Shown here: piece by piece, positions 25,843 through 34,500 of the stretch | Position numbering within the stretch: position 1 is the first letter of the stretch | Layout of the letters: the number at the start of each line of letters is the position of its first letter | From: an uncultured Lachnospiraceae bacterium | Lineage (GTDB): Bacteria; Bacillota; Clostridia; Lachnospirales; Lachnospiraceae | NCBI GenBank assembly: GCA_910579395.1 | Contig: CAJTUC010000007.1 | Location: forward strand, 1-64,000 | DNA: 64,000 nt | Direction of reading: 5' to 3' | The notes under the pieces: generated by a model | What the model saw: only the letters and a program-made list of their open reading frames with translations | Told to the model about the DNA's origin: nothing | Databases searched by the model: none | Position numbers and translations under genes: made by a program

Positions 25843-26712
25843 ATGGGAAATACAAGACACAGCATTGAAGGCGGACAACCGTCCTCTTTCGAGCACTCCA
25901 AACTTTTATACGTATCGACCTCTAAATACGAAGGAGATTGGCAGAGCATCCTGCACTCTCATCCTTTCAGCGAACTGTTCTATGTTGTAAACGGCAACGG
26001 TTCCTTCATTGCGGAAGGTTCGGAATTTCCGGTGGGCAGAAATGACATGGTCATCATCAACCCCCATGTACAGCATACCGAAAAGTCTCTGCATACCACG
26101 CCTCTTGAATATATTGTTCTTGGTATAGACGGCCTCTCCTTCTCTTCCACGAACATCGCCTCCGCCCAGGACGGCATTTCCATGCAGACTGCTTCAGGAG
26201 CCGTATATAAATATAATATGACAAATTCCAATGTCTACGCCTATTTGAATATTATGCTGGAGGAAATCTCCCACAAAGAAGACAACTATGAGTCTGTCTG
26301 TCAGAATCTTCTCGAAGTGCTTTTGATATGTATGCTGCGGAACAACCATCTGTCGATCGTGCAGAGCAGCAATACCATCTTAAACAGAGAATGCACCCAG
26401 ATTAAGAACTATCTGGATGCAAACTATTCTGAGAATATTACGCTGGATACGCTGGCATCGATCACCCATATGAACAAATATTATATGGCTCATGCCTTTA
26501 CAAAATACATCGGCGTTTCACCGATCAATTATCTCCTGCAAAAAAGGATTCAGGAGGGAAAATCCCTGTTGGAATCCACATCCTACTCAATCGCGCAGAT
26601 TTCAACGATACTGGGCTTTTCCTCCCAGTCCTATTTTTCACAGACCTTTAAAAAAGCTACCGGAAAGACACCGATTCAGCATCGAAATGAGTTTCGGAAA
26701 GAAAATGTCTAA
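25843..26712 (+). CDS. AraC-family regulator of the galacto-N-biose operon
   Basis: From the ATG at 25843 the protein has 289 residues (MGNTRHSIEGGQ). The longer frame from 25777 has no ribosome binding site. An N-terminal cupin-like sensing domain carries HSHPFSELFYVVNGNGSF. Two helix-turn-helix motifs lie at the C-terminus: NITLDTLASITHMNKYYMAH and SIAQISTILGFSSQSYFSQT, ending in the AraC signature FKKATGKTPIQHR. It is divergent from the transporter/GH112 operon and is presumably its activator. The inducer is likely the disaccharide or a phosphorylated product (inference). Confidence 0.9.
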   Translation: MGNTRHSIEGGQPSSFEHSKLLYVSTSKYEGDWQSILHSHPFSELFYVVNGNGSFIAEGSEFPVGRNDMVIINPHVQHTEKSLHTTPLEYIVLGIDGLSFSSTNIASAQDGISMQTASGAVYKYNMTNSNVYAYLNIMLEEISHKEDNYESVCQNLLEVLLICMLRNNHLSIVQSSNTILNRECTQIKNYLDANYSENITLDTLASITHMNKYYMAHAFTKYIGVSPINYLLQKRIQEGKSLLESTSYSIAQISTILGFSSQSYFSQTFKKATGKTPIQHRNEFRKENV

Positions 26713-26850
26713 GTGAATGCAAAATATCCTCAGAAAACCAAACTGGGATATCCATTACAAGTTCCGAATGGTATATATCTTTTTGATTTTCTAAAAGCAA
26801 CGAATTATATTCAGGAGCATTTTTTATCTCCCCCAAATCCTTCTTTCCTA

Positions 26851-29800
26851 CTATCCGAAATACGCCACACCCGACTCAAAAATCTTCAAATCCTGCTCTC
26901 CATAGATATTCACAGCAACGCCGTCGCCTCTTCTTTCGGAATGAGCCATCTTGCCGAAGCAGCGGCCGTCAGGAGAAGTGATGCCCTCGATGGAAGCATA
27001 GGAACCGTTGATGTTCCATTCTTCATCCATCGATACATTACCGTCGATATCCGCATACTGAGTTGCCACCTGTCCGTTTGCGAACAGTTTCTCCAGCCAT
27101 TCTTTCGATGCCACAAAACGTCCCTCGCCGTGAGATGCCGGATTTACATAAGTATTACCCAATACCGCCTTCTGCAGCCAAGGCGATTTATTGGAGACAA
27201 CTTTCAAATAGGCCATCTTGGAAATATGGCGGTTTATCGTATTGAAGGTCAGGGTCGGCGAATCTTCCGTCTGCCCGATGATCTCGCCGTAAGGCACGAG
27301 CCCCAGCTTGATCAGCGCCTGGAAACCGTTGCAGATGCCCAATGCCAGACCGTCCCTTTCCTGTAATAATTTCATGACCGCTTCTTTCATCTTCTCATTC
27401 TGGAAAGCCGTTGCAAAGAATTTCGCAGAACCATCCGGTTCATCCCCCGCCGAAAAGCCGCCGGGGAACATGATGATCTGGGCCTGCCCAATCGCCTTTT
27501 CGAAGACTCCTACGCTCTCCCTGATATCTTCTGCCGTCATGTTTTTAAATACCTTCGTAATCACATCCGCACCGGCATTTTCAAATGCCTTCGCGCTGTC
27601 ATATTCGCAGTTCGTTCCGGGAAATACCGGAATAAAGACAGTCGGCCTCGCCACTTTATGCTTACATACATAAACATCCTGCGCCCTGTAGCATTCCGAA
27701 GCAAGCAGGCTCTTATCTTTTCCCGCCGTATAGGGGAATACCTTATCCAGCCTGGATGTCCAGGACTGCAGCGCTTCTTCCATTGTTACCGTTATCGTTC
27801 CGTATACAAAAACAGGTTCTTCCGTCACCGTACCGATGAGGATACAGTCCTGCCCTTCCCGCACGAGCGCTTCCGCATCCGCCGCAGGCATTTCCACGAG
27901 AATTTCTCCCAGCCCATTTGCAAAAAATACTTCCGTACTCAGGTTTTCTTCTACCATAATACCCAGCCTGTTGCCGAATGCCATCTTGCTGACCGCTGCA
28001 GCCACACCTTTTGCATCCAGCGCATAAGCCGCCGCGATTTTCTTTTCTGCCATCAGGGCAAGAATTTTATCATATACCTGCATGACCTTCCCGTAAACAG
28101 GCAGGTCATATTCGTCTTTCGCAATTTTGAAGAGCACAAGCTTATCCCCGGCCTTTTTCAGTTCCGGGCTGATGATATCCTGCTTCTTTCCGATATCCAC
28201 CGCAAAAGATACGAGTGTCGGCGGCACATCGATGTCGTTGAACGTGCCGGACATGGAGTCTTTTCCGCCGATTGATGGCAGACCGTATGCAATCTGTGCT
28301 TCATATGCACCGAGCAGGGCGGCAAAAGGCTGGCTCCAACGGCCCGCTTCCTCCGTCATCCGCCGGAAATACTCCTGGAACGTGAAACGGATTTTTTTAT
28401 AGTCTCCGCCGTTCGCCACAATTTTCGCCATCGACTCCGTTACTGCATATACCGCACCGTGATACGGGCTCCAGCTCGACAGATAAGGGTCAAAACCATA
28501 ACTCATCATCGTTACGGTATCCGTTTTGCCTTCCAGTACCGGCAGTTTTGCGACCATTGCCTGTGTTTCCGTCAACTGATATTTTCCGCCGTAAGGCATA
28601 TAGACACTGCCTGCGCCGATAGAAGCGTCAAACATCTCCACAAGCCCCTTCTGGGAACATACATTCAGATCATTCAGCAAGGCAAGCCATGCCTTTTTCA
28701 CATCGCCCTGCTCCAGTGCCTCTTCTACCGCAGGAACCGCCGTCTTTTTCAGATAATTTTCTTCCGGCTCCGGCATATCCACACAGACACTCGTCTCCTG
28801 ATGGGCGCCGTTCGTATCGAGAAAAGCTCTGGAAATATTGACAATCTCTTCGCCGCGCCATTTCAAGACGAGCCGCGGCTCCTTCGTCACGACAGCGACC
28901 GCCACCGCTTCCAGATTTTCTTCCGACGCATATGCCAAAAAGGTATCCACATCCTCTGGCGATACGACAACTGCCATTCGTTCCTGAGATTCCGAAATGG
29001 CTAACTCCGTACCGTCAAGGCCTGCATATTTTTTAGGTACTTTATCCAGATCGACTACAAGGCCGTCGGCCAGTTCTCCGATTGCCACGGAAACACCGCC
29101 TGCACCGAAATCGTTACATTTCTTAATTAATCTGCTCACTTCTTCCCGGCGGAACAGGCGCTGAATCTTACGCTCCGTCGGCGCATTTCCCTTCTGCACT
29201 TCCGCACCGCATGTCTCAATAGAGCTTTCCGTATGGACTTTGGAAGAACCCGTCGCTCCTCCGCAGCCATCGCGTCCGGTCCTGCCGCCGAGCAGGATGA
29301 TGATATCATCCGGGTCGGAAGTCTCACGGATAACGTTTTTTCGCGGCGCCGCACCCATGACCGCGCCGATCTCCATTCTTTTCGCCACATAATCGGGATG
29401 ATAGATTTCCTTGACGAATCCCGTTGCAAGACCAATCTGATTTCCATAGGAAGAATAACCGCTTGCCGCGCCGCGCACAAGCTTCTTCTGGGAAAGTTTG
29501 CCTTTTAACGTATCCGCAACAGGCACTGTCGGGTCTGCCGCACCCGTCACACGCATTGCCTGATAAACATAACCGCGCCCTGAAAGCGGGTCGCGAATGG
29601 CGCCGCCAAGACAGGTCGCCGCACCGCCGAAGGGTTCGATTTCCGTCGGATGGTTGTGCGTCTCGTTTTTGAAAAAGACAAGCCACTCTTCGGTGACAGG
29701 TCCGTCGCCGTAATCCATTTCCACAGGAACAACGACCGAACAGGCATTGATCTCATCGGACTGTTCCATATCCTCCAGCTTCCCGTCTTTTTTCAGCTTG

Positions 29801-30651
29801 CGCATCGCCATCAGCGCCAAATCCATCAGGCAGACGAACTTATCCGTTCTGCCCGCAAAAATTTCTTCTCTTGTCCGCAGATAACTCTCATAAGTTTCCC
29901 GAATCGGTTTCTGATAATATCCGTCCCGGAAAACAACATCCGTAAGTTCCGTGGAAAATGTCGTATGGCGGCAATGATCTGACCAATAAGTATCCAGCAC
30001 ACGGATTTCCGTCATCGTCGGATTCCTGTGCTCTTCCCCGTCATAATACTTCCGGATATGCCAAAAATCTTTGAATGTCATTGCCAGTCCCAGCGAATCA
30101 TATAATTTTCGGAACTCCGTTTCCGGCATGGAACAGAAATCCGCAAGCACCGCCACATCGGCCGGTTCTTCATATTGGACTATCAATGTATCCGGCTTTT
30201 TCATATCCGTCTCTCTGGAATCTACCGGGTTAATGCAGTATGCTTTAATTTTCTCAAATTCATCATCGGAAATTTGTCCCACTATTAAATAAGTGACAGC
30301 CGTTCTAATCACGGGCTCTTCGTCTTCTTTCAGGAACTTCACGCACTGTACTGCCGAATCCGCCCTCTGATCGAACTGTCCCGGCAGATATTCTACGCCA
30401 AATACCCGCCCATCCGTCGGAATTTCAATTTCTTCCTCATACAGCATATCAACAGGCGGCTCTGAAAATACGGTCCTGCATGCTTTTTCAAAAACCGCTT
30501 CCGATATATTTTCCACATCATATCGGATCAGTACCCGTACTTCTTTTACTCCTTCAATACCGAGATAACTTCCAAGCTCTTCTTTCAGTTCTTTCGCCTT
30601 TACCGCAAAAGGCTCCTTCTTTTCCACATAAATGCGCTTCACATTTCCCAT
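26851..30651 (-). CDS. purL: Phosphoribosylformylglycinamidine synthase, single-chain
   Basis: The 1266-residue fused FGAM synthase of purine synthesis converts FGAR, glutamine and ATP to FGAM. An N-terminal PurS-like region (1-150) and a linker (YWSDHCRHTTFSTEL) precede two AIRS-type ATP-binding halves (KNETHNHPTEIEPFGGAATC; GGKDSMSGTFNDID). The C-terminal class I glutaminase has nucleophile Cys in LALGICNGFQALIKLG and PVFPGTNCEYDSAKAF. This length matches the clostridial single-chain form rather than the separate PurS/PurQ/PurL of bacilli. Start 30651 with GGAGGG about 12 bases upstream. No other pur gene and no purine riboswitch is nearby; it follows a TetR gene by 39 bases. Confidence 0.96.
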   Translation of the reverse strand: MGNVKRIYVEKKEPFAVKAKELKEELGSYLGIEGVKEVRVLIRYDVENISEAVFEKACRTVFSEPPVDMLYEEEIEIPTDGRVFGVEYLPGQFDQRADSAVQCVKFLKEDEEPVIRTAVTYLIVGQISDDEFEKIKAYCINPVDSRETDMKKPDTLIVQYEEPADVAVLADFCSMPETEFRKLYDSLGLAMTFKDFWHIRKYYDGEEHRNPTMTEIRVLDTYWSDHCRHTTFSTELTDVVFRDGYYQKPIRETYESYLRTREEIFAGRTDKFVCLMDLALMAMRKLKKDGKLEDMEQSDEINACSVVVPVEMDYGDGPVTEEWLVFFKNETHNHPTEIEPFGGAATCLGGAIRDPLSGRGYVYQAMRVTGAADPTVPVADTLKGKLSQKKLVRGAASGYSSYGNQIGLATGFVKEIYHPDYVAKRMEIGAVMGAAPRKNVIRETSDPDDIIILLGGRTGRDGCGGATGSSKVHTESSIETCGAEVQKGNAPTERKIQRLFRREEVSRLIKKCNDFGAGGVSVAIGELADGLVVDLDKVPKKYAGLDGTELAISESQERMAVVVSPEDVDTFLAYASEENLEAVAVAVVTKEPRLVLKWRGEEIVNISRAFLDTNGAHQETSVCVDMPEPEENYLKKTAVPAVEEALEQGDVKKAWLALLNDLNVCSQKGLVEMFDASIGAGSVYMPYGGKYQLTETQAMVAKLPVLEGKTDTVTMMSYGFDPYLSSWSPYHGAVYAVTESMAKIVANGGDYKKIRFTFQEYFRRMTEEAGRWSQPFAALLGAYEAQIAYGLPSIGGKDSMSGTFNDIDVPPTLVSFAVDIGKKQDIISPELKKAGDKLVLFKIAKDEYDLPVYGKVMQVYDKILALMAEKKIAAAYALDAKGVAAAVSKMAFGNRLGIMVEENLSTEVFFANGLGEILVEMPAADAEALVREGQDCILIGTVTEEPVFVYGTITVTMEEALQSWTSRLDKVFPYTAGKDKSLLASECYRAQDVYVCKHKVARPTVFIPVFPGTNCEYDSAKAFENAGADVITKVFKNMTAEDIRESVGVFEKAIGQAQIIMFPGGFSAGDEPDGSAKFFATAFQNEKMKEAVMKLLQERDGLALGICNGFQALIKLGLVPYGEIIGQTEDSPTLTFNTINRHISKMAYLKVVSNKSPWLQKAVLGNTYVNPASHGEGRFVASKEWLEKLFANGQVATQYADIDGNVSMDEEWNINGSYASIEGITSPDGRCFGKMAHSERRGDGVAVNIYGEQDLKIFESGVAYFG

Positions 30652-30690
30652 GCTGAATTTAATCCCTCCGTATTCTTAATCTGCATCTTC

Positions 30691-31272
30691 TTAATCTATA
30701 TCGATGAGCAGTCCCTCCATAATATAAAGAAGCTGCTCGTCAACCATCGCTTCGGTAATGCCCATTGTCTGGGAATTAATTTTCATACCTTCCAGCACAT
30801 ACATAATATTATTCGCAGCGCCTCTCGGATTCTCACAATAAAATTCTCCGGAAGCGATACCTGATTCAATGAGTTTTTCCAGAACCCTCACGCCTGCATC
30901 AAATTGTCTGCGCAGCATCTGATCTTTTTTCTCCCTGTTTTCAAAAGCATACTCATAGACAGCCATCGTCAGGTTATTTCTTTTCCGCAGAAGTTCCTTC
31001 TTCTGTTCCTTTAAGAACAGCGTCAGAATATCGGCCGCCGAATCCTCTTCAATGCTCTCTGTAAAAACATCATCGAGTTCCTCCGCATCCTGCTGAAGCA
31101 CCGCGAGCAAAAGTTCCTCCGTACTGCTGAAATATAAATAGAGACCGCCCCGGCTGATGTCGCAGGCTTCTACGATATCCTTCATCGTCACATTTTTGTA
31201 CCCTTTCTCGACAAATACCTTTTTGGCCGTCTCTAATATATACTGTTTCTTTTGTAACGATTTTTCTCCCAT
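30691..31272 (-). CDS. TetR/AcrR-family transcriptional regulator
   Basis: This is a 193-residue regulator. The N-terminal helix-turn-helix (about 10-58: YKNVTMKDIVEACDISRGGL then YLYFSSTEELL) is characteristic of TetR proteins. The C-terminal helical ligand domain is not specific enough to predict an effector. It sits between an unknown gene and purL, 39 bases upstream of purL in the same direction; whether it regulates purL is unclear. The AAAGG site is about 13 bases from the ATG at 31272, longer than usual. Upstream lies a degenerate copy of the structured element. Confidence 0.88.
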   Translation of the reverse strand: MGEKSLQKKQYILETAKKVFVEKGYKNVTMKDIVEACDISRGGLYLYFSSTEELLLAVLQQDAEELDDVFTESIEEDSAADILTLFLKEQKKELLRKRNNLTMAVYEYAFENREKKDQMLRRQFDAGVRVLEKLIESGIASGEFYCENPRGAANNIMYVLEGMKINSQTMGITEAMVDEQLLYIMEGLLIDID

Positions 31273-31334
31273 ACCCGTGTTTCTTACCTTTCCCTAAAGT
31301 TCTTCTCCCGACTGATTTGAGATTCCGCTTTTTA

Positions 31335-31407
31335 GGCATTCTCCAGTGTGAGACCCAGAACTTCTTACGAAGCAGTCTTTGCTGTGAGCTCTAGAAGTTC
31401 TTCTCAC
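31335..31407 (-). repeat. Stop-codon-associated multi-hairpin element, degenerate copy
   Basis: Plus-strand order: GGCATTC (31335-31341), GTGAGA (31348-31353), AGAACTTCT (31357-31365), an AGCA/TGCT mini-hairpin, AGAAGTTCT (31393-31401), TCTCAC (31402-31407). The nested 9-base and 6-base arms match the architecture of the copies at 38.4 and 61.8 kb, but the GC hairpin between the left arms is missing. It overlaps the stop of the gene at 31404-31883 and ends before the TetR gene. Confidence 0.65.
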
Positions 31408-31883
31408 GCTATTGGCCTGTCCCAGAATTCCAGATTTTCCTTCATCTTCCTTACAATGTTCAGGAAAATGCGGTTCTGCACCGCCTCCGTCCACATCCTG
31501 CCTTTTGTCATGCCGCCCATCACATATTTGGACAAAATCCCCTTTAAAATATCCATCCGCGTGATATCCGAATTGGAAATTGCCCGCAGTTCGTCCTTCT
31601 GCGTGACAATTCTGTTTCTTGAATATATATATCTGTAATTTCTGTCTAACAAATTTGTACGCTGTACTTCCTTGACAAAGCCAAGCAGCATACTATCATA
31701 GACCGGAAAGGCAATCGAATGCTCCCCGATTCCGGAGCCGCTATATGTTTCCGAAACATTACTCCCCGATTTTTCCTCCAGCCAGGGCAGATAACGTATC
31801 AGTTTTTCCACATCCGCCTTATACTCCTGTACAACCTGTCTTCTATATTCTATATCTTCCTTATCTATCGCCATACGAATCAC
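31404..31883 (-). CDS. Conserved-looking protein of unknown function
   Basis: The 159-residue, charged, soluble protein begins at a GTG (31883) with AAAGG 5 bases upstream; an ATG three codons later has poorer spacing. It contains SGSGIGEHSIAFPVYDSMLL, YRYIYSRNRIVTQKDELRAI and TKGRMWTEAVQNRIFLNIVR. No signal peptide, membrane helix or known motif. Aromatic and basic residues in the middle could bind nucleic acid or nucleotide, but I do not recognise the family. It is divergent from the cyclic-nucleotide-binding-like gene, about 275 bases away. Its last codons touch the structured element. Confidence 0.75.
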   Translation of the reverse strand: MIRMAIDKEDIEYRRQVVQEYKADVEKLIRYLPWLEEKSGSNVSETYSGSGIGEHSIAFPVYDSMLLGFVKEVQRTNLLDRNYRYIYSRNRIVTQKDELRAISNSDITRMDILKGILSKYVMGGMTKGRMWTEAVQNRIFLNIVRKMKENLEFWDRPIA

Positions 31884-32021
31884 TGCTGCCTTTCACATAT
31901 TTCATAAAATGAACACTATAAATATTTTATCATATCTTGATTAAAAGTACAGCACAAAATTCCTGCAGCAAATTTGCAAATTTGGCCCTTATATCCTATA
32001 CGCCTTTTCGCATTTTTGTGT

Positions 32022-32098
32022 TATAATAGACGCAGATCATCCGGTCAGCGTCATGCAGATCATCCGGTCAGCGTCACGCAGATCATTCGGTCAGTACC
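32022..32098 (+). promoter_or_regulatory. Promoter with three tandem 23-base hairpin repeats in the 5' leader
   Basis: TATAAT (32022-32027) is followed by AGACGCAGAT and three 23-base units (32030-32052, 32053-32075, 32076-32098). The second differs from the first by one base and the third is more diverged. Each of the first two can form GACGC-(14 bases)-GCGTC or a one-mismatch version, a longer-looped version of the repeat at 16158-16230. The 16 bases TATAATAGACGCAGAT are identical at both sites. A consensus -35 is again missing. Confidence 0.75.
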
Positions 32099-32158
32099 AT
32101 TTTTCAGTATTAATTTTACCAATGTATGTCTGTATTAACAGACGGAGGGGAGTTATTT

Positions 32159-34423
32159 ATGGCAGTAAAAGAATTTCCATCAGGAACCGTTCTCATTCAA
32201 AGCGAGCAGGCAATTACCGCCCTGCACGTTATTACCAAAGGTTCCGTGAGGGCATCTTATCCGGGAGGAGAATTTTATTTATACAAAGGAGACGTCATAG
32301 GCGCCTGTGAACTTTTTTATGATTCCTATTTTATTTCCTATCAGGCAGCAGAGGATACGGCGCTCGCTTCCTACGCCTGCAATAACGGACATCTATCTGA
32401 ACTTCTTCACACGAAATCGGACCTTTCCAACCTCATTGTAAGTTCCCTGTTCCGGCAGATGAAAGAAATTCTGGATCAGTACGAACTGACGAAATTCGAC
32501 TGTGAGAATTTCTACCAATATCTGATGAAAAGTTACTCCGAATATGGCCGTTTTACCGCCAAGCACGGTCTTTCCACCCGAGTACTTCCAGGATTGGAAG
32601 ACGTAACGGAACTGGAACTGGAAGAAGATGTGCCTGACTGGCTGAACAGCTATTATGGGCAGTTACAGCGCATTATGAAAAGCATCACCGCCAAATCACA
32701 GATTGCGGATTTCATACGCGGTATGCTGTACAAAGCCAGCAAGGACGTTTATGAAATCATCTATGTATGCCGTGAACTTTATGAATATAAATCGGAAATT
32801 GCCGGTCTTTTGATGAACGAAAATAAACTGGACTTCTTTGACCTCTATGCCAGTCTCCTGTACCGAATCGGCGCACATGACGAAGATTCCACCTCGATTA
32901 CCGCCGCACTCGGCACCATGATGATTCAGTTGGAAAATCAGGACTCCATCGACAAGGAAATGTATCGGGAACGTGTTCAGGAATATAAAAATAAACTGGA
33001 AGCCCTGCAGAATGCCGAAAATTCACCGGCCGACCAAAACGCTTCCGCATCTGAGGTCCCAGACCTTACAGATTCCCTGCATACGATCCTGACTTACGCA
33101 GAATGCGATGAAGAGACAACAACAGGATTCAAGGCCGCTATCGAAAAATACAATAAAATGTCCGATAAAAACGCTTCCGATGACACCGCCAGAAAACTGC
33201 GTACGACTATCACGAAACTGTTCTATAAAGTTTATACGCAGGCATTTATGAAGAGCCTTTCCGATTCCAATATACCGAAAATCGTCAAAATGTTCTTCAA
33301 CTTCGGCTATGTGGATGAAAAACTCGCCGGCTTGGAAAACGCAACCTATCTTTATTCTATTGTGGATTCGCTGCCCAGCGACCCTTCCCGAAGTGTTTAT
33401 ACTGCCTATGAATGGATGAAGGAAGTTTATGAAGGACGCAAGGCTCCATGCCGTAATGAATTTGACAATGACTATGCAGCATATGTGCATGAATTGAAAG
33501 TAAACGGTAAAATAACAGCGGCAGAAGAAGCGCCCATGTTGACAAACCTCTCCAAAATGGTCGAGTTCGAACTGGACAATATGTTCCAGTCCGTCAACAA
33601 AATGACGTTCGGCCGTATCAGCATCTTCTGTCCTGTCTTTTCAGAGAGCAACGTGCTGAAAGACCTGTCCGAATCCCTTGTATCCACAGATAAGGTAAGG
33701 GCAAGCTTCGAACAGATCTGTGCTACCGATTACAGCGCATACTACCGGGAGACGATGTACAGCAATCCAGACATCGGTATTGCAAAAGAATCTATCAGCG
33801 TGGAAATTCTCCCCGATGTCATTCTGATGCCAAATGTCGGTATCCGTGGTGTTATGTGGCAGGAAATCGAAGGCCGGAAACGTACCACGCCGGCGCGTAT
33901 GATGGTATCCATTTTCCAGATGGAAGATTTAAACAGCATCCTTGTCCGGCTGACCGGCGAATATCGTTGGGAAATGTGCAAACGAATTCAGGGAGCAAGA
34001 TGGAACGATGTATCGGAACCGTCCCTGACGAGCGAATATTTCGACTATATTCAGTTTTATAAAAAGAACAGGGAATTGTCCGCCGATGCAAAGGAAAAAG
34101 TCAAACTCAGTATGCAGAAAGCGAAAAACAGCTTTAAGGAAATGTTCATCCGGGATTATGAATCATGGATTATTTATGAAGGCGCTGGTTCTCCCCGTCT
34201 GAACAAGGTTGCGCGTACGATTCTGTTCACCCATTGTCCTTTTGCAAAAGCGGTGCGTGATAAGCTGAAAGCCAATCCTCTATATAAGGATATGATGGAC
34301 CGCTACGGCGTTAAACAGTCCCAGAAAGTTCATCATATGGATAATCTGATTCATAAAGTACAAAATTCCGGCGCGGAGGTTCCGGCCGAGATTACAGAAC
34401 AAAGAGCTTACTTATTAAAATAA
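32159..34423 (+). CDS. Large cyclic-nucleotide-binding-like protein of unknown function
   Basis: The ATG at 32159 has GGAGGGG about 9 bases upstream and gives 754 residues. Residues 1-115 look like a CRP/cNMP-binding beta-roll: EFPSGTVLIQSEQAITALHV, ITKGSVRASYPGG, YKGDVIGACELF. No helix-turn-helix follows. The next 640 residues are mostly helical and of no family I know, with segments such as GRISIFCPVFSESNVLKDLS, VEILPDVILMPNVGIRGVMW and YRWEMCKRIQGARW. It is soluble, with no membrane segment. This suggests a cytoplasmic sensor in which a nucleotide or other ligand controls a large novel domain. It has its own promoter with the tandem-repeat leader and ends at a bidirectional terminator. Confidence 0.75.
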   Translation: MAVKEFPSGTVLIQSEQAITALHVITKGSVRASYPGGEFYLYKGDVIGACELFYDSYFISYQAAEDTALASYACNNGHLSELLHTKSDLSNLIVSSLFRQMKEILDQYELTKFDCENFYQYLMKSYSEYGRFTAKHGLSTRVLPGLEDVTELELEEDVPDWLNSYYGQLQRIMKSITAKSQIADFIRGMLYKASKDVYEIIYVCRELYEYKSEIAGLLMNENKLDFFDLYASLLYRIGAHDEDSTSITAALGTMMIQLENQDSIDKEMYRERVQEYKNKLEALQNAENSPADQNASASEVPDLTDSLHTILTYAECDEETTTGFKAAIEKYNKMSDKNASDDTARKLRTTITKLFYKVYTQAFMKSLSDSNIPKIVKMFFNFGYVDEKLAGLENATYLYSIVDSLPSDPSRSVYTAYEWMKEVYEGRKAPCRNEFDNDYAAYVHELKVNGKITAAEEAPMLTNLSKMVEFELDNMFQSVNKMTFGRISIFCPVFSESNVLKDLSESLVSTDKVRASFEQICATDYSAYYRETMYSNPDIGIAKESISVEILPDVILMPNVGIRGVMWQEIEGRKRTTPARMMVSIFQMEDLNSILVRLTGEYRWEMCKRIQGARWNDVSEPSLTSEYFDYIQFYKKNRELSADAKEKVKLSMQKAKNSFKEMFIRDYESWIIYEGAGSPRLNKVARTILFTHCPFAKAVRDKLKANPLYKDMMDRYGVKQSQKVHHMDNLIHKVQNSGAEVPAEITEQRAYLLK

Positions 34424-34500
34424 AAGGGCAAGGGCATGAAGATTTTCTTAGGCGGCGTCCTTTGACGCCTTAGAAAATCTTTATGCCCTTTGCCCCTTTT
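34424..34500. terminator. Bidirectional hairpin terminator between convergent genes, related to the structured elements
   Basis: The whole gap between the stop of the cyclic-nucleotide-binding-like gene and the stop of the OFA transporter is one long hairpin. An outer AAAAGGGC...GCCCCTTTT stem encloses AGATTTTCTTAGGCG paired with CGCCTTAGAAAATCT (one mismatch). T-rich tails exist on both strands. Its core shares 18 identical bases (34441-34458) with the structured element at 44881-44898, linking terminators and the repeat family. Confidence 0.8.

Noticed and set aside
26713..26850. Possible coding fragment after the AraC gene (GTG start, YPLQVPNGIYLFDF)
   Set aside because: Short, overlaps the 3' end of purL in the opposite direction if extended, and has no ribosome binding site or known similarity.
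30652..30690. Purine riboswitch before purL
   Set aside because: Only 39 bases separate purL from the upstream TetR stop, too short for a purine aptamer plus terminator.
32030..32098. Tandem 23-base units as an origin/iteron array
   Set aside because: They lie directly after a -10 box in a leader; there is no DnaA or Rep gene nearby and the region is not an origin-like AT-rich element.
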